Origin: Geomonas subterranea
GTDB taxonomy: Bacteria > Desulfobacterota > Desulfuromonadia > Geobacterales > Geobacteraceae
Assembly: GCF_019063845.1 (NCBI RefSeq)
Contig: NZ_CP077683.1
Location: 4,022,501-4,086,500, forward strand
DNA length: 64,000 nucleotides
Direction of reading: 5' to 3'
The notes under the pieces are model-generated. The model saw only the letters and a list, made by a program, of their open reading frames with translations. It ran no database searches and was not told the origin of the DNA. How positions within the stretch are numbered: position 1 is the first letter of the stretch; the number at the start of each line of letters is the position of its first letter. Both the position numbers and the translations under genes were made by a program. Shown piece after piece: positions 6,849 through 16,073 of the stretch.

Positions 6849-9800
6849 GTGGCCGAAGTGCCGACAAAGAATGTCAAGGTTGTGCTGGCACTTCTGCTAC
6901 CATTTCTGGCCTGCGCGGTACAGCTGCTTCTCTGGGACTTCCTGCAGCCTTTCGCCTACCTCCTTTTCTACCCCGCCGCCTACATCAGCTCCCGCCTGGG
7001 CGGTAAACGCGCGGGCATCGCCGCGACCGTCATCTCCGCGCTCCTCATCGTCTATTTCTTCATACCGCCGCGTTTCTCGCTCCTGCTCCCCGGGGGAAGC
7101 CACTTCGCTTCCGTGATGGTATTCGTCGTCATGGGGGTCCTGTTCGGCTATTCGCAGGAGCGCCTGAGGCGGGCGTGCGAAGGGGAGACGGACGCGCGGG
7201 CGTTGGCTGACGGCACGGAGGCGGAACTGCGCGAGGCCCGTGTCGAGCTCCTGGAGATGGAGCGGCGACTGGCCCAGGAACAGCTGCGGGAAACCGAGGA
7301 ACAGTTCCGCATCATGTTCATGGAGTCGAGCGTGGGCGAGGCGCGGCTGGACCCGGGGAGCGGCGCCTTCCTCAAGGTGAACCCCGCCTTCTGCCGCATG
7401 ACCGGCTACCAGGAAGCCGAACTGCTCGGCATGGACCTGGTCGCGGTGACCCACCCGGAGGACCGGGAGGCCTGCCGGGAGAGCCTCAAAAGCCTGGGTG
7501 AAAGCGGGCGGAGCGGCGTGCAGGCGGAACTTGGCCTGCTGCGGCGGGACGGGACTCCGGTGTTTTGCCAGGCAACCCTGAACCTGCTCCCCGGCTCCGG
7601 TGGACGCGGCAGCTCGGTTCTGGCGGTGCTCCTGGATGTTTCCGGGCGGCGCCAGGCCGAAGAGGCCCTTTTGAAGTCCGAGGAGAAGTTTTCACGGGCC
7701 TTCTCCGGCAACCCTGCCGCGATCGCCCTGAGCCGTTTCGAGGACGGGGTGTTCCTGGATGTCAACGAGACCTGGGAGGCCCTGACCGGCTACACCAGGG
7801 AAGAGGCCATCGGCAGGTCGGGGCGGCACATCTGGCCCGATCCGGAGTCCGTGCAGCGCTTCCTGGCGCAGTTGCGCAGCACCGGGACGCTCCGGGGATG
7901 GGAACAGCCGTTTCTGCGCAAGAACGGCGAGACCTTCATCGCCCAGCTCTCCTCCCAGGTCCTCTCCGTGGCCGGAGAGGAGGTCATCCTCTCGACGCTG
8001 GTCGACATCACCCAGCTCAAGCAGACCGAGGCCGCCCTGAGGGACAGCGAGAACCGTTTCAGAACCATCTTCGATCACGCGCCGCTTGCGATCGGCATCG
8101 GCGCCGTCGACGACGGACGGCTCCTGGACGTGAACCCTGCCTGGCTGCGGCTGCTGGGCTTTGAGCGGGATGAGGTCCTTGGGCGGACCGCGCAGGAACT
8201 GGGGGTCTACCTCGACGAGGGGAGGCGCGAGGAGATCGTTGCCACCATCCGGCGGGGACGCGGCTTCAGCCAGGAGCTGCAACTGAAGCGCAAGTCGGGG
8301 GAGGTGATCGACGTCCTGTTTTCCGCCGACGTGGTGGTTCTCGAAGGTTCGCCCTGCCTGCTGGTCCTGCTGAACGACGTGACGGTTCAGAAACAGGCCG
8401 AGCGGGCGCTGCAAAAAAGCAAGCAGGACTACCAGCAGCTGTTCCAGAACATGCTGGAGGGGTTCGCCTCCTGCCGCATGGTCCGGGATGCTTCGGGAGC
8501 GGGCGAGGACTTCGTCTTCCTCAACGTGAACCGCGCCCTGCTGCAACTGACGGGGCTCGACGAGCTGGTAGGGAGGCGGGTTTCGCAGGTGATCCCCCGG
8601 GTGCGCGAGACCAACGCCGACCTGCTGGAGGCGTGCGGCAGGGTGGCGGAGACGGGACAGCCGGAGCACCTGGAGACCTACCTCCCGCCGCTGGAACAGT
8701 GGTACGCGGTATCGCTTTATAGCGTCGAACGGGGGTACTTCGTCGCCCTGTGTGACAACATCACCGCGAGGAAACGCGAGGAGCTGAGGCGCAACGCGAC
8801 GGTCGAGCTTTTGCGCATCTGCAACGAGGCCCGCAACCTGGACGAGCTGATGTGGCGCACCGCCCTGTTTTTCCGGGAGCTTTCCGGCTGCCGCGCCATC
8901 GGGATCAGGTTGCGCTCGGGTGACGGCTACCCCTACTGCGAAACCATCGGTTTTCCGGACGACCTTTCACGCGCCGCCGGGGGGCTCTGCGACCGGCTCA
9001 CCACGGGGGTGCAGTCACCCCCGGCGCAGGGGCAGCCCTTCCTGCGCTGCCTCTGCGCGGAGGTGATCTCAGGGGAGACCGGCTCTGCGGCAGAGGTGAC
9101 GCAGCACGGCAGCTACTGGACCTTGTCCGGGACAGCGGTTGCGCCGGGCGCAGCGGGAACGCGCTGTCGCGCCGAAGAGTTCCAGTCGCTGGCCCTGATC
9201 CCGCTGTGCTCCGGCGGCGAGAGGACCGGCCTGTTCCAGTTCAGCGACCCGGCACCGGGGCTTATGTCCGCGGAGAAGGTCGCCCTGTACGAGGACCTGG
9301 TCGACTACATCGCCATCTCCCTGTCCAAGTTGAGGGCCGACCAGGCGCTCATCGAGGCGAGCCAGTACAACCAGCAGATCATCGCGGGGGCCCAGGAGGG
9401 GATCATCGTCTACGACCGGGAGCTGCGCTGCCAGGTCTGGAACCCCTACATGGAGCAGCTCACCGGGATCGGGGCCGGCGACATCCTCGGGCGTCGCCCC
9501 CAGGAGGTATTTCCGTCCCTGGAGGAGAACGGCATCGTGGTGAAGCTGGCCAGGGCGCTCAAGGGGGAGGAATCCAGTTCCATCGACTTCCGCTTCTCGA
9601 TAGAGGGGTCCGGGCGCTCGGTGTGGGCGACAGACACGCGCGCGCCGCTTCGTGACGCGCAAGGGGAGATCATCGGGGTCATAGCGACGGTGAGGGACAT
9701 CACCGCGGAGCGGCGTCTGGAGGAGCAGCTCAGGCAGGCGCAGAAGATGGAGGCGGTGGGGCTGTTGGCGGGGGGGGTCGCGCACGACTTCAACAACGTG

Positions 9801-10556
9801 CTCCAGGTGATCATGGGGTACTGCTCGCTCCTGGCGGCGGACCCGAAGCTGGACGAGGGGCAAAAGGGGGAGGTGGACCAGATCCTGGTCTCCGCCGAGC
9901 GGGCGGCGCAGCTCACCAAGGGGCTTTTGGCCTTCAGCAGAAAACAGGTCATGGAACCTAGGCGCGTCAACCTGTGCGACATCGTGCAGCACGTGCAGAA
10001 GTTCCTGGTGCGCATCATCGGGGAGGACATCGCCCTCAAGGTCGTTTCCTGTCCGAGGCCGGAACTGCCGATCGTAGGGGACAGCGGTCACATCGAGCAG
10101 GTGCTGATCAACCTGGCCACCAACGCGCGCGATGCGATGGCCAAGGGGGGGACGCTCACCCTCGAGACGGAGGTGGTGGAGGTCGAGGAACCGATGGAAA
10201 CGCAGTTCGGACACACGGAGCCCGGGCGTTACGCCTGCATCATCATGGCCGATAGCGGCAGCGGCATGGACGAGGAGACCCGCAACAGGATCTTCGAGCC
10301 CTTCTTCACCACCAAGGAGGTCGGCAAGGGGACCGGGCTGGGGATGGCCATCGTCTATGGCATCGTCCAGCAGCACGGCGGTTTCATCAACGTCTACAGC
10401 GAACCGGGCCGTGGCACGACCTTCAGGATTTACCTCCCCTTGCCAAGGAGGGGGAGAGCGTGCCGGCGGGACAGGTGGAGCTCCCGCCTCCCCGGGGTGG
10501 AACCGAGACATTGCTGCTGGCCGAGGACGACGTGGAGGTCCGCAGGTTACTGGTGA
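6849..10556 (+). CDS. Multi-PAS sensor histidine kinase with DUF4118-like membrane region
   Basis: A 1235-residue membrane kinase. In order: about four membrane helices resembling the KdpD DUF4118 segment (residues 8-105), a coiled linker, four PAS/PAC units (about 145-640), a GAF-like region with several cysteines (645-835), a fifth PAS (840-955), the phospho-His motif GGVAHDFNN, then HATPase motifs ([28 protein letters not shown]). GTG at 6849 follows AGGAGGAAAAG. The kinase core ends FRIYLPL; the last 35 residues are arginine-rich and look out of frame. The receiver domain expected next is encoded in another frame (10460-10867). Restoring one C in the run at 10436-10439 would fuse the two. 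Confidence 0.85.
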   Translation: MAEVPTKNVKVVLALLLPFLACAVQLLLWDFLQPFAYLLFYPAAYISSRLGGKRAGIAATVISALLIVYFFIPPRFSLLLPGGSHFASVMVFVVMGVLFGYSQERLRRACEGETDARALADGTEAELREARVELLEMERRLAQEQLRETEEQFRIMFMESSVGEARLDPGSGAFLKVNPAFCRMTGYQEAELLGMDLVAVTHPEDREACRESLKSLGESGRSGVQAELGLLRRDGTPVFCQATLNLLPGSGGRGSSVLAVLLDVSGRRQAEEALLKSEEKFSRAFSGNPAAIALSRFEDGVFLDVNETWEALTGYTREEAIGRSGRHIWPDPESVQRFLAQLRSTGTLRGWEQPFLRKNGETFIAQLSSQVLSVAGEEVILSTLVDITQLKQTEAALRDSENRFRTIFDHAPLAIGIGAVDDGRLLDVNPAWLRLLGFERDEVLGRTAQELGVYLDEGRREEIVATIRRGRGFSQELQLKRKSGEVIDVLFSADVVVLEGSPCLLVLLNDVTVQKQAERALQKSKQDYQQLFQNMLEGFASCRMVRDASGAGEDFVFLNVNRALLQLTGLDELVGRRVSQVIPRVRETNADLLEACGRVAETGQPEHLETYLPPLEQWYAVSLYSVERGYFVALCDNITARKREELRRNATVELLRICNEARNLDELMWRTALFFRELSGCRAIGIRLRSGDGYPYCETIGFPDDLSRAAGGLCDRLTTGVQSPPAQGQPFLRCLCAEVISGETGSAAEVTQHGSYWTLSGTAVAPGAAGTRCRAEEFQSLALIPLCSGGERTGLFQFSDPAPGLMSAEKVALYEDLVDYIAISLSKLRADQALIEASQYNQQIIAGAQEGIIVYDRELRCQVWNPYMEQLTGIGAGDILGRRPQEVFPSLEENGIVVKLARALKGEESSSIDFRFSIEGSGRSVWATDTRAPLRDAQGEIIGVIATVRDITAERRLEEQLRQAQKMEAVGLLAGGVAHDFNNVLQVIMGYCSLLAADPKLDEGQKGEVDQILVSAERAAQLTKGLLAFSRKQVMEPRRVNLCDIVQHVQKFLVRIIGEDIALKVVSCPRPELPIVGDSGHIEQVLINLATNARDAMAKGGTLTLETEVVEVEEPMETQFGHTEPGRYACIIMADSGSGMDEETRNRIFEPFFTTKEVGKGTGLGMAIVYGIVQQHGGFINVYSEPGRGTTFRIYLPLPRRGRACRRDRWSSRLPGVEPRHCCWPRTTWRSAGYW

Positions 10557-10867
10557 CGGTCCTGACCAGGTTCGGGTACCGGGTCATCGAGGCCGCGGAC
10601 GGGCAGCAGGCGGTGGATCTCTTCTTAGCGCACCGGGACAGCATCGCCCTGGTGGTGATGGACCTCATCATGCCCAAAAAGAACGGCATGGAGGCGGGGT
10701 TGGAGATCGTGCAGCTGAAGCCGGGAACGAGGATCCTGTATTCAAGCGGATACACCTCCGACTTCATGGAGCGGCGCGGGATCTTGGAGCAGGGGATTCA
10801 GCTGATCATGAAGCCGGTGCAGCCGGTGCAGCTTTTGCGCAAGGTGCGCGAGATGCTGGACGGCTGA
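10460..10867 (+). CDS. Response regulator receiver domain, probably the C-terminus of the preceding hybrid kinase
   Basis: A 135-residue reading frame holding one CheY-like receiver: acidic pocket LLAEDDVEV, phospho-acceptor in VVMDLIMPKKNG, Thr/Ser step YSSGYTS and Lys in IMKPVQP. It has no output domain. Reading the same frame upstream gives [12 protein letters not shown] joined smoothly to the kinase end, as in the intact hybrid kinase at 21106-23217. It could also start independently at GTG 10460, since AAGGAGGGGG lies just upstream; the two genes would then overlap by 97 bases. A lost base or sequencing error seems more likely. Confidence 0.8.
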   Translation: MPAGQVELPPPRGGTETLLLAEDDVEVRRLLVTVLTRFGYRVIEAADGQQAVDLFLAHRDSIALVVMDLIMPKKNGMEAGLEIVQLKPGTRILYSSGYTSDFMERRGILEQGIQLIMKPVQPVQLLRKVREMLDG

Positions 10868-10995
10868 GGGGAAACCGCGCGGGGAGTGGTGGAAAAGGCC
10901 TATTGAGAACGTGCTAACGGAGTCCTATATTTAGAGGATCTCAGGGCGCCGGCAGGCGCCACCGATATCAACGACGGATTGGCAGGAGGTAGCCC

Positions 10996-12174
10996 ATGAT
11001 TAAGACGTCCTTTGCGATAGCACTTCTTGGCACCCTTTTCCTGGCTCCGGCCGCACCGGCCGCGCCGGCCGCTCCCGAAGGCCTGGCACCCGTGTACGGC
11101 GCGGGCGCGGAGCAGGCCATCCCCGGGCGCTACATCGTGGTGTTCCGTCCCGGCAGTGCCGGACATGACGTGAGCGCGGCGGTGCAGGCGGCAGGCCGGC
11201 TGGGGGGGAAGGTTCACTACGTTTACACCGACGCGCTGCAAGGGTTCGCTGCGACGCTTCCCGACCAGGCACTGCAGGGGCTGCGCCATAACCCCAACGT
11301 CGCCTTCCTCGAGCAGGACCAGGCGGTTTCCATCGGGATCGAGGTTTCCCAGGGGGTCTCCACGTGGAACCTGGACCGCATCGACCAGCGCACCCTTCCC
11401 CTCAACGGCTATTTCAATTACCTTAACACCGGCGTCGGCGTCACCGCCTACGTCATCGACACCGGCATCCGCACCTCCCACACCGAGTTCGCCGGCCGCG
11501 CCTCCATCGGCTATGACGCCCTCGGGGGGAACGGCCAGGACTGCAACGGGCACGGCACCCACGTCTCCGGCACCATCGGCGGTTCCCACTACGGCGTCGC
11601 CAAGGACGTCTCGCTGGTCGCCGTGCGGGTGCTGGACTGCTCCGGTTCGGGTACCACCTCAGGCGTCGTTGCCGGTGTGGACTGGGTCACCAAAAACAAA
11701 AAGGTGCCGGCGGTGGCCAACATGAGCCTTGGAGGCGGCGCCTCCACCGCGCTCGACAATGCGGTCGCCGCTTCCATCAACAGCGGGGTGACCTACGCCA
11801 TCGCCGCGGGTAACAGCAAGCAGGACGCCTGCCGTTACTCGCCCGCCCGGGTCCCGGCCGCCCTCACCGTGGGCGCAACCACCTCCACCGACGCGCGCGC
11901 CTCCTACTCCAACTACGGAGGCTGCCTCGACCTCTTCGCCCCGGGCTCCAACGTCACCTCCTCCTGGTACAGCAGCGACACGGCTACCGCCACCCTGAGC
12001 GGGACCTCGATGGCCACCCCGAACGTGACCGGCGTCGCCGCGCAGTACCTGCAGCTGAACCCCACCGCCACGCCCGCCGGAGTCGCCTCGGCCCTGACCG
12101 GCAACGCGACCACGGGAGTTGTGGGGAACGCCGGCAAGAAATCGCCGAACCTCCTTTTGTTCACCGACTATTAA
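10996..12174 (+). CDS. Secreted S8 family serine protease (proteinase K-like subtilase)
   Basis: A 392-residue exported protease. Signal peptide residues 1-22, then an I9-type propeptide inhibitor ([10 protein letters not shown] ... FLEQDQAV, residues 43-112), then the catalytic domain with the full triad: Asp155 (VIDTG), His186 (NGHGTHVSG) and Ser338 (GTSMATPN); oxyanion Asn273 lies in AAGN. The triad spacing and the short length match the proteinase K subgroup. GCAGGAGG sets the ATG. It is monocistronic with a strong terminator. The likely role is degradation of extracellular protein. Confidence 0.94.
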   Translation: MIKTSFAIALLGTLFLAPAAPAAPAAPEGLAPVYGAGAEQAIPGRYIVVFRPGSAGHDVSAAVQAAGRLGGKVHYVYTDALQGFAATLPDQALQGLRHNPNVAFLEQDQAVSIGIEVSQGVSTWNLDRIDQRTLPLNGYFNYLNTGVGVTAYVIDTGIRTSHTEFAGRASIGYDALGGNGQDCNGHGTHVSGTIGGSHYGVAKDVSLVAVRVLDCSGSGTTSGVVAGVDWVTKNKKVPAVANMSLGGGASTALDNAVAASINSGVTYAIAAGNSKQDACRYSPARVPAALTVGATTSTDARASYSNYGGCLDLFAPGSNVTSSWYSSDTATATLSGTSMATPNVTGVAAQYLQLNPTATPAGVASALTGNATTGVVGNAGKKSPNLLLFTDY

Positions 12175-12202
12175 CCGCCCACGCTCCAGCGGGTGCACCA
12201 CC

Positions 12203-12240
12203 GGGCCGGCCGCGACAGGGATTCGCGGCCGGCCCTTTGC
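12203..12240 (+). terminator. Rho-independent terminator of the protease gene
   Basis: A perfect 12-bp stem (GGGCCGGCCGCG at 12203-12214 with its complement at 12224-12235) encloses a 9-base loop, followed by TTTGCTTTG. It lies 28 bases after the protease stop codon. Confidence 0.85.
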
Positions 12241-12306
12241 TTTGTCCTCCCCTCCCTTGGTGCCCGTGGCGATAGCCAGATCTTGAGACCATCGACGGCG
12301 GTGATG

Positions 12307-12350
12307 CACCTTCCCCCACCCCCCAACCCCCTCCCGCAAGGGCGATGCAT
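12307..12350 (+). repeat. C-rich/G-rich hairpin repeat, GCAA class, truncated
   Basis: Copy R1: CTTCCCCCACC, then the CTCCCGCAAGGG core; the G-rich arm breaks off into GCGATGCATG. The tail lies to the left. The same unit recurs at least twelve times in the window. Confidence 0.7.
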
Positions 12351-12415
12351 GCTGAATTCGCGCGACGATTCAACGTGGAATGGCCAAACCGTCCTGAGGC
12401 GCAGCCGGATGAACC

Positions 12416-12460
12416 TTACCCCACCCCCGAGCCCCTCCCGCAAGGGGAGGGGGAGCAAGG
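12416..12460 (+). repeat. C-rich/G-rich hairpin repeat, GCAA class
   Basis: Copy R2: full CCACCCCCGAG tail plus hairpin CCCCTCCC-GCAA-GGGGAGGGGG. It lies about 105 bases after R1 in the same orientation, in the protease-marR intergenic region. Confidence 0.8.
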
Positions 12461-12516
12461 GCCATCTTTCCACTAAATTCTCCAACGGCGTGATAACCGT
12501 GAGCCGTTAAACGGCC

Positions 12517-12552
12517 TTGACGGACCCCGACTTTAAGTTGTATGATGCAACT
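12517..12552 (+). promoter_or_regulatory. marR promoter with overlapping MarR operator
   Basis: TTGACG (12517-12522), an 18-base spacer and TATGAT (12541-12546) form a sigma-70 promoter. The -10 box is inside the dyad AGTTGTATGATGCAACT (12536-12552). A bound regulator would block polymerase, giving autorepression. The predicted start site falls at or just before the ATG at 12555, so the transcript may be leaderless. Confidence 0.75.
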
Positions 12553-12554
12553 AT

Positions 12555-12998
12555 ATGGATGCCATGACCGAATACAAATTGGACAAGTCGCTGGGGCACC
12601 TCGCCTCCCGTTTCTCCAGGATGGTGCTCAGGCGCTTCAACGCCGTGCTGGTGCAAAACGAGATGCCGATCACCTCGGAACAGTATTCGCTGCTGGTGCA
12701 GCTCTGGGACTCGAACGGACTCCCCCAGGGGATGCTGGCCGAGAAGACGGCCAAGGACAAGACCACCATGGCGCGCCTGGCCGCCGGGCTGGAAGGGCGC
12801 GGCCTGATCGCGCGGCTCCCGAGCCCAAGCGACGCGCGCGAGCGGCTCCTGTACCTGACCGACCGGGGCAAGGAGCTGATGGACCGGGCCACCGCGCTGG
12901 CGCGGGGGATATTGGAAGAGGCGCAGCAGGGGATCGACCCGGCGGAGCTCGAGGTCTGCCGCGATGTGCTGCGCCGCGCCTGCAGCAACTTGAAGTAG
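12555..12998 (+). CDS. MarR family transcriptional regulator
   Basis: A 147-residue winged-helix regulator. The recognition helix region is GMLAEKTAKDKTTMARLAAGLE and the wing is LIARLPSPSDARERLLYLTDRG, given here as separate motifs within the family. It sits immediately upstream of a Bcr/CflA-type efflux gene. The same dyad, AGTTGTAT-NNN-GCAACT, lies over its own promoter and again just before the efflux gene, so it almost certainly represses both until a toxic ligand binds. ATG 12555 has no ribosome site and lies 8 bases after the -10 box; an internal ATG at 12564 is the alternative. Confidence 0.9.
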   Translation: MDAMTEYKLDKSLGHLASRFSRMVLRRFNAVLVQNEMPITSEQYSLLVQLWDSNGLPQGMLAEKTAKDKTTMARLAAGLEGRGLIARLPSPSDARERLLYLTDRGKELMDRATALARGILEEAQQGIDPAELEVCRDVLRRACSNLK

Positions 12999-13015
12999 TT
13001 TTTTTTTGTCTGGAT

Positions 13016-13032
13016 AGTTGTATAAGGCAACT
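13016..13032 (+). promoter_or_regulatory. Second MarR operator, upstream of the efflux gene
   Basis: AGTTGTATAAGGCAACT has the same arms and first eight bases as the operator at 12536-12552. TATAAG inside it could act as a -10 box, so the efflux gene may have its own repressed promoter besides read-through from marR. It follows a run of nine T directly after the marR stop. Confidence 0.75.
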
Positions 13033-13058
13033 TTCCAGCGTAAGCGAGGTTTTCCGCA

Positions 13059-14291
13059 ATGGGTTTCGCCAAAGCCGCACCAACGATCCACCCCACCGAG
13101 ATGACCCGGCGCCAGCTGACCGTCTTCGTCCTCATCCTCGGCGCCCTGACCGGGTTCAGCGCCATGTCCATCGACATGTACCTCCCCGCCTTCCCGCAGA
13201 TGGCCCGCGACCTCAAGGTGCCGCTCAGCACGGTGCAGCTGTCGGTATCCGCCTTTTTGTTCGGATCGGCGGCGGGGCAGCTCTTCTACGGGCCGCTCGC
13301 GGACCGCTGGGGGAGGCGCCGGCCGCTGCTGCTGGGGCTCTCCCTCTACGTCGCCGCGACCATCGGCTGCGCCATGGTGCATTCGGGAAGCGGACTTTTG
13401 TGGTGGCGGGTGGTGATGGCCCTTGGCGGCGGGGCCGGCATGGTGATTTCGCGGGCGGTGGTGCGGGACCTTTACGACACGGCCGAGGCGGCGAGGATGT
13501 TCTCACTGCTCATGCTGGTCATGGGGCTCGCGCCGATCCTGGCGCCGGTGGCTGGGGGGCAGCTGCTGCTGGTCAGCGGCTGGAGGGGGATCTTCATCTT
13601 TCTCGGCGTGTTCGGCCTCGCCTCGCTGATCGCGGCGGCGGTCGCGCTTCCCGAGTCGCTCCCGGTGGAGCGGCGGGTCCGGCGCAGCGCCTCGGACATG
13701 ACCAAGGTGTACTGGCACCTCTTGAAAAACCGTCACTACCTGCGCTACGCCGTCGCCCTCGGGTGCGTGGCCGGCGTCAACTTCTCCTACATCTCGGGCG
13801 CCCCCTTCGTCTTCATCGAGCTGCACGGCCTCTCGCCGCAGTTCTTCGGCGTCTTCTTCGGCGTCAACGCCTGTGGCCTCATCGGTGCGTCCCAGCTGAA
13901 CCGCCGGCTTTTGCGCCGTTTCTCCCCCGGTGCCATCGCCCGCAGCGCGTTCATGGTGGCGGGCGCGGCGGGGATACTGCTCATCGCCGCCACGGCGACC
14001 GGTTTCGGCGGATTTCCGCTGCAGATGCTCCTCATCTTCGCCTCGCTCTGCATGACGGGTCTTCTCTACCCCAACATCACGGCGCTCGCCCTGGCACCCT
14101 TTGACAAGGCGGCGGGAAGCGCGTCGGCCCTTTTGGGGACCATCCAGTATCTCCTGGGCGCCTCGGGGGGCGCGCTGGTAGGGGCCTTCCACAACGGCAC
14201 CGCCCTCCCCATGACCGGCACCATGGCGCTTTGCGGCACGCTCGGCTTCATCGCCGTAGTGGGGGCGGGGCGGAGCAAGGCGCAGCACTGA
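13059..14291 (+). CDS. Bcr/CflA family multidrug efflux MFS transporter
   Basis: A 410-residue inner-membrane proton antiporter with twelve helices. Diagnostic motifs: SIDMYLPAFPQMARDL in helix 1, the motif A loop GPLADRWGRRRPLL, and SRAVVRDLYD in helix 5, typical of the Bcr/CflA drug-resistance branch. Length is normal. It follows marR by 60 bases and has the regulator's operator in that gap, so drug-induced derepression is expected. Substrates of the family include bicyclomycin, sulfonamides and chloramphenicol; the one here is unknown. Confidence 0.92.
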   Translation: MGFAKAAPTIHPTEMTRRQLTVFVLILGALTGFSAMSIDMYLPAFPQMARDLKVPLSTVQLSVSAFLFGSAAGQLFYGPLADRWGRRRPLLLGLSLYVAATIGCAMVHSGSGLLWWRVVMALGGGAGMVISRAVVRDLYDTAEAARMFSLLMLVMGLAPILAPVAGGQLLLVSGWRGIFIFLGVFGLASLIAAAVALPESLPVERRVRRSASDMTKVYWHLLKNRHYLRYAVALGCVAGVNFSYISGAPFVFIELHGLSPQFFGVFFGVNACGLIGASQLNRRLLRRFSPGAIARSAFMVAGAAGILLIAATATGFGGFPLQMLLIFASLCMTGLLYPNITALALAPFDKAAGSASALLGTIQYLLGASGGALVGAFHNGTALPMTGTMALCGTLGFIAVVGAGRSKAQH

Positions 14292-14345
14292 CCTCCGCTT
14301 CCCGCGCAGGCCGGGGCGCGCACGGCGACGCATCGGGGAGAGGAT

Positions 14346-14573
14346 CTAGTTGGTCTTGAACTCTTCGGTCGGGCAGCAGTAGTAGTCCCTGCTACACCAG
14401 ATCATGACCTTGGTACCGGGGCTGGGCGGGGTGGCGCTGTCGATGGCGAACTGGTGGTTGTCGCAGAAAAGGGTTCCGTCCGCGCGCACCTCGGCGAGGT
14501 AGCGCCCGTAGAACAGGGGGGTGAGTGCCGGGGGCTGGATTTCACGTAACTCGATGAGACGATAGATGTGCAT
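14346..14573 (-). CDS. Hypothetical protein, 75 aa
   Basis: A small soluble protein starting MHIYRLIELREIQPP and ending with a CSRDYYCCPTEEF segment; three cysteines lie near the C-terminus. GGAGT lies 6-7 bases before ATG 14573. It has no signal peptide or membrane helix and I recognise no family. Convergent to the efflux gene, monocistronic. Confidence 0.6.
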   Translation of the reverse strand: MHIYRLIELREIQPPALTPLFYGRYLAEVRADGTLFCDNHQFAIDSATPPSPGTKVMIWCSRDYYCCPTEEFKTN

Positions 14574-14660
14574 CAAAGACTCCAGGTGCTGCTTCCGTTG
14601 CTGGTACCCGTATCGGCAGGACTGGGATTTTGTTTATTGATTTGCGCGGAGGTGCTTGCG

Positions 14661-14703
14661 GCTTCACCCACCCCCGTCCCCCTCCCGTCAAGGGAGGGGG
14701 GGA
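14661..14703 (+). repeat. C-rich/G-rich hairpin repeat, GTCAA class
   Basis: Copy R3: GCTTCACCCACCCCC tail, then CCCCCTCCC-GTCAA-GGGAGGGGG. Single copy, in the 270-base gap between the 75-aa gene and the terminator at 14844. About 80 bases on, CGTTTCGCAAAGGGGCATT resembles a second common repeat also seen at 19657. Confidence 0.8.
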
Positions 14704-14843
14704 GTGAAAGCGACTGTTCATCGAACAACTTCGGGGCAGGCTGTTGTTGCCCCGCAAGCGCTGCCGGCGACCTCGCGTCCCCGTTTCGCAAAGGGGCATT
14801 GAGGGGGAATTGACCCCGTCGCAGGCCCGGTCGTGAAGTAAAT

Positions 14844-14880
14844 AAAAAGGGCGTCCCGTTTCCGGGACGCCTTTTTTTTC
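14844..14880. terminator. Bidirectional terminator
   Basis: GGCGTCCCG/CGGGACGCC stem with TTTC loop, AAAAA on one side and eight T on the other. On the minus strand it ends the protoglobin-PsiE gene. Confidence 0.85.
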
Positions 14881-14916
14881 ATATCGCCTGCAGGGAAACC
14901 GTCCTGAACCACAGGT

Positions 14917-15816
14917 TCAGTGGGCGCCGTTGTGCTGGCTCCTGGCCACCAGGTAGTAGACGATCCCCAGGATCAGGAGGGTGCCGGCCAGAAAGGCCTG
15001 GGTCTCCAGGGCGTCGTGGCGCAGGGTGGAGATCAGGATCTCGCGGATCAGGGCGACGATGATCACGCCGATGAAGATGAGGATGTTGAATTTCCCCCCC
15101 TTCAGGGTCTTGATCTCGTTGTCCATCAACTCGATCATCATCCACAGGATCAGGAGGGAGCCGAGCGCGGACAGGATCCCCTTCTCGAAGTCGCCCCGGA
15201 AGATGTGCACCAGGTCCCAGAAGAAGAGGCTCACCACGGAAAGGGAGACGCCGGCGAGGGCGATCACCAGGATGAGGTTCAGGCCGTAGGTGAAGCGCTC
15301 GGCCGCGTGGATCAGCTGGGACTCGAGCTTGTGCGACACGAACACCCTGCGCAGTTCCTCCTCCTGGTAGGAGGTGCTCATGATGTCGAGGTTGATGTCG
15401 AGGATCTTCTCCACCGCGATGCGGTACTTGCGCCGCACCGAGATGTCCGGGAAGTTCGCCTGCAGCATCTCGATCAGGAAACGGCGCACCACGTTCATGG
15501 CGGCGTTCACGTAGTGGGCGCTCACCTTGATGCGGACGTGCGCCTGCCCTATCGACTGCAGGGTGAGCATGTACTCGTTGTCGTAGTGACCGCAAAACAG
15601 GGAAAGGAACCACTCGGTGTGGGTCTTTTTCAGGCGCGCCAGGTCCTTGGGGTCGCGCAGGAAAGCTGCGGTTTCGGGGATCTTCAAAAGGTAGGTGTAG
15701 AACTCCTCTACCATGGCTTCGCTGTTCTTTTGGGCCAGCGGAAAAAGCTCTTTGAGCAGTTCCGCATCCGCTTCCGCGAAGTAATAGTGGTTCTTTATTT
15801 CCTGCATGGTAAGCAT
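14917..15816 (-). CDS. Protoglobin-domain sensor fused to a PsiE-like membrane domain
   Basis: A 299-residue two-part protein. Residues 1-180 are a globin-coupled-sensor (protoglobin) domain: HYYFAEADAELLKELFP at the start and IGQAHVRI, where His93 is the predicted proximal haem ligand. Residues 195-295 hold four membrane helices resembling phosphate-starvation PsiE (LWMMIELMDNEIKTL, VALIREILI). A haem-bound O2, NO or CO signal could thus reach a membrane domain directly. The ATG at 15816 is chosen for its AGGAG site; an extension to 15906 reads as leader sequence. The output of PsiE domains is unknown. Confidence 0.85.
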   Translation of the reverse strand: MLTMQEIKNHYYFAEADAELLKELFPLAQKNSEAMVEEFYTYLLKIPETAAFLRDPKDLARLKKTHTEWFLSLFCGHYDNEYMLTLQSIGQAHVRIKVSAHYVNAAMNVVRRFLIEMLQANFPDISVRRKYRIAVEKILDINLDIMSTSYQEEELRRVFVSHKLESQLIHAAERFTYGLNLILVIALAGVSLSVVSLFFWDLVHIFRGDFEKGILSALGSLLILWMMIELMDNEIKTLKGGKFNILIFIGVIIVALIREILISTLRHDALETQAFLAGTLLILGIVYYLVARSQHNGAH

Positions 15817-15956
15817 TGAGGTTCTCCTGAGACAGTAATACGAATTCTGGACAGTGAATCGTTGTCCTCTAACCGAAGGGACATTCAATGCTAGCACACA
15901 CGACATGGTTTGCCAGGGATGTATACGTGGCGGATGCCGCGACTAGAGGGCGCCTG

Positions 15957-15983
15957 TCCCGCAATTGCGGGAAAATATTTCCC
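15957..15983. promoter_or_regulatory. Two overlapping palindromes upstream of the protoglobin gene
   Basis: TCCCGCAATTGCGGGA (15957-15972) is a perfect 16-bp palindrome. It overlaps the dyad GGGAAA-ATA-TTTCCC (15969-15983). They lie about 140 bases upstream of the minus-strand protoglobin-PsiE start, so they could be regulator sites, or a weak terminator for the permease transcript. Confidence 0.45.
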
Positions 15984-16073
15984 TGCGCGCTCTCCTTGGG
16001 GGCGTCGTGCGCGTCAGCGCTGGAGTCTGCAAGGGGGGGATAAGGAGGGGCGGTCATTCAGGCGACGGTGGTT

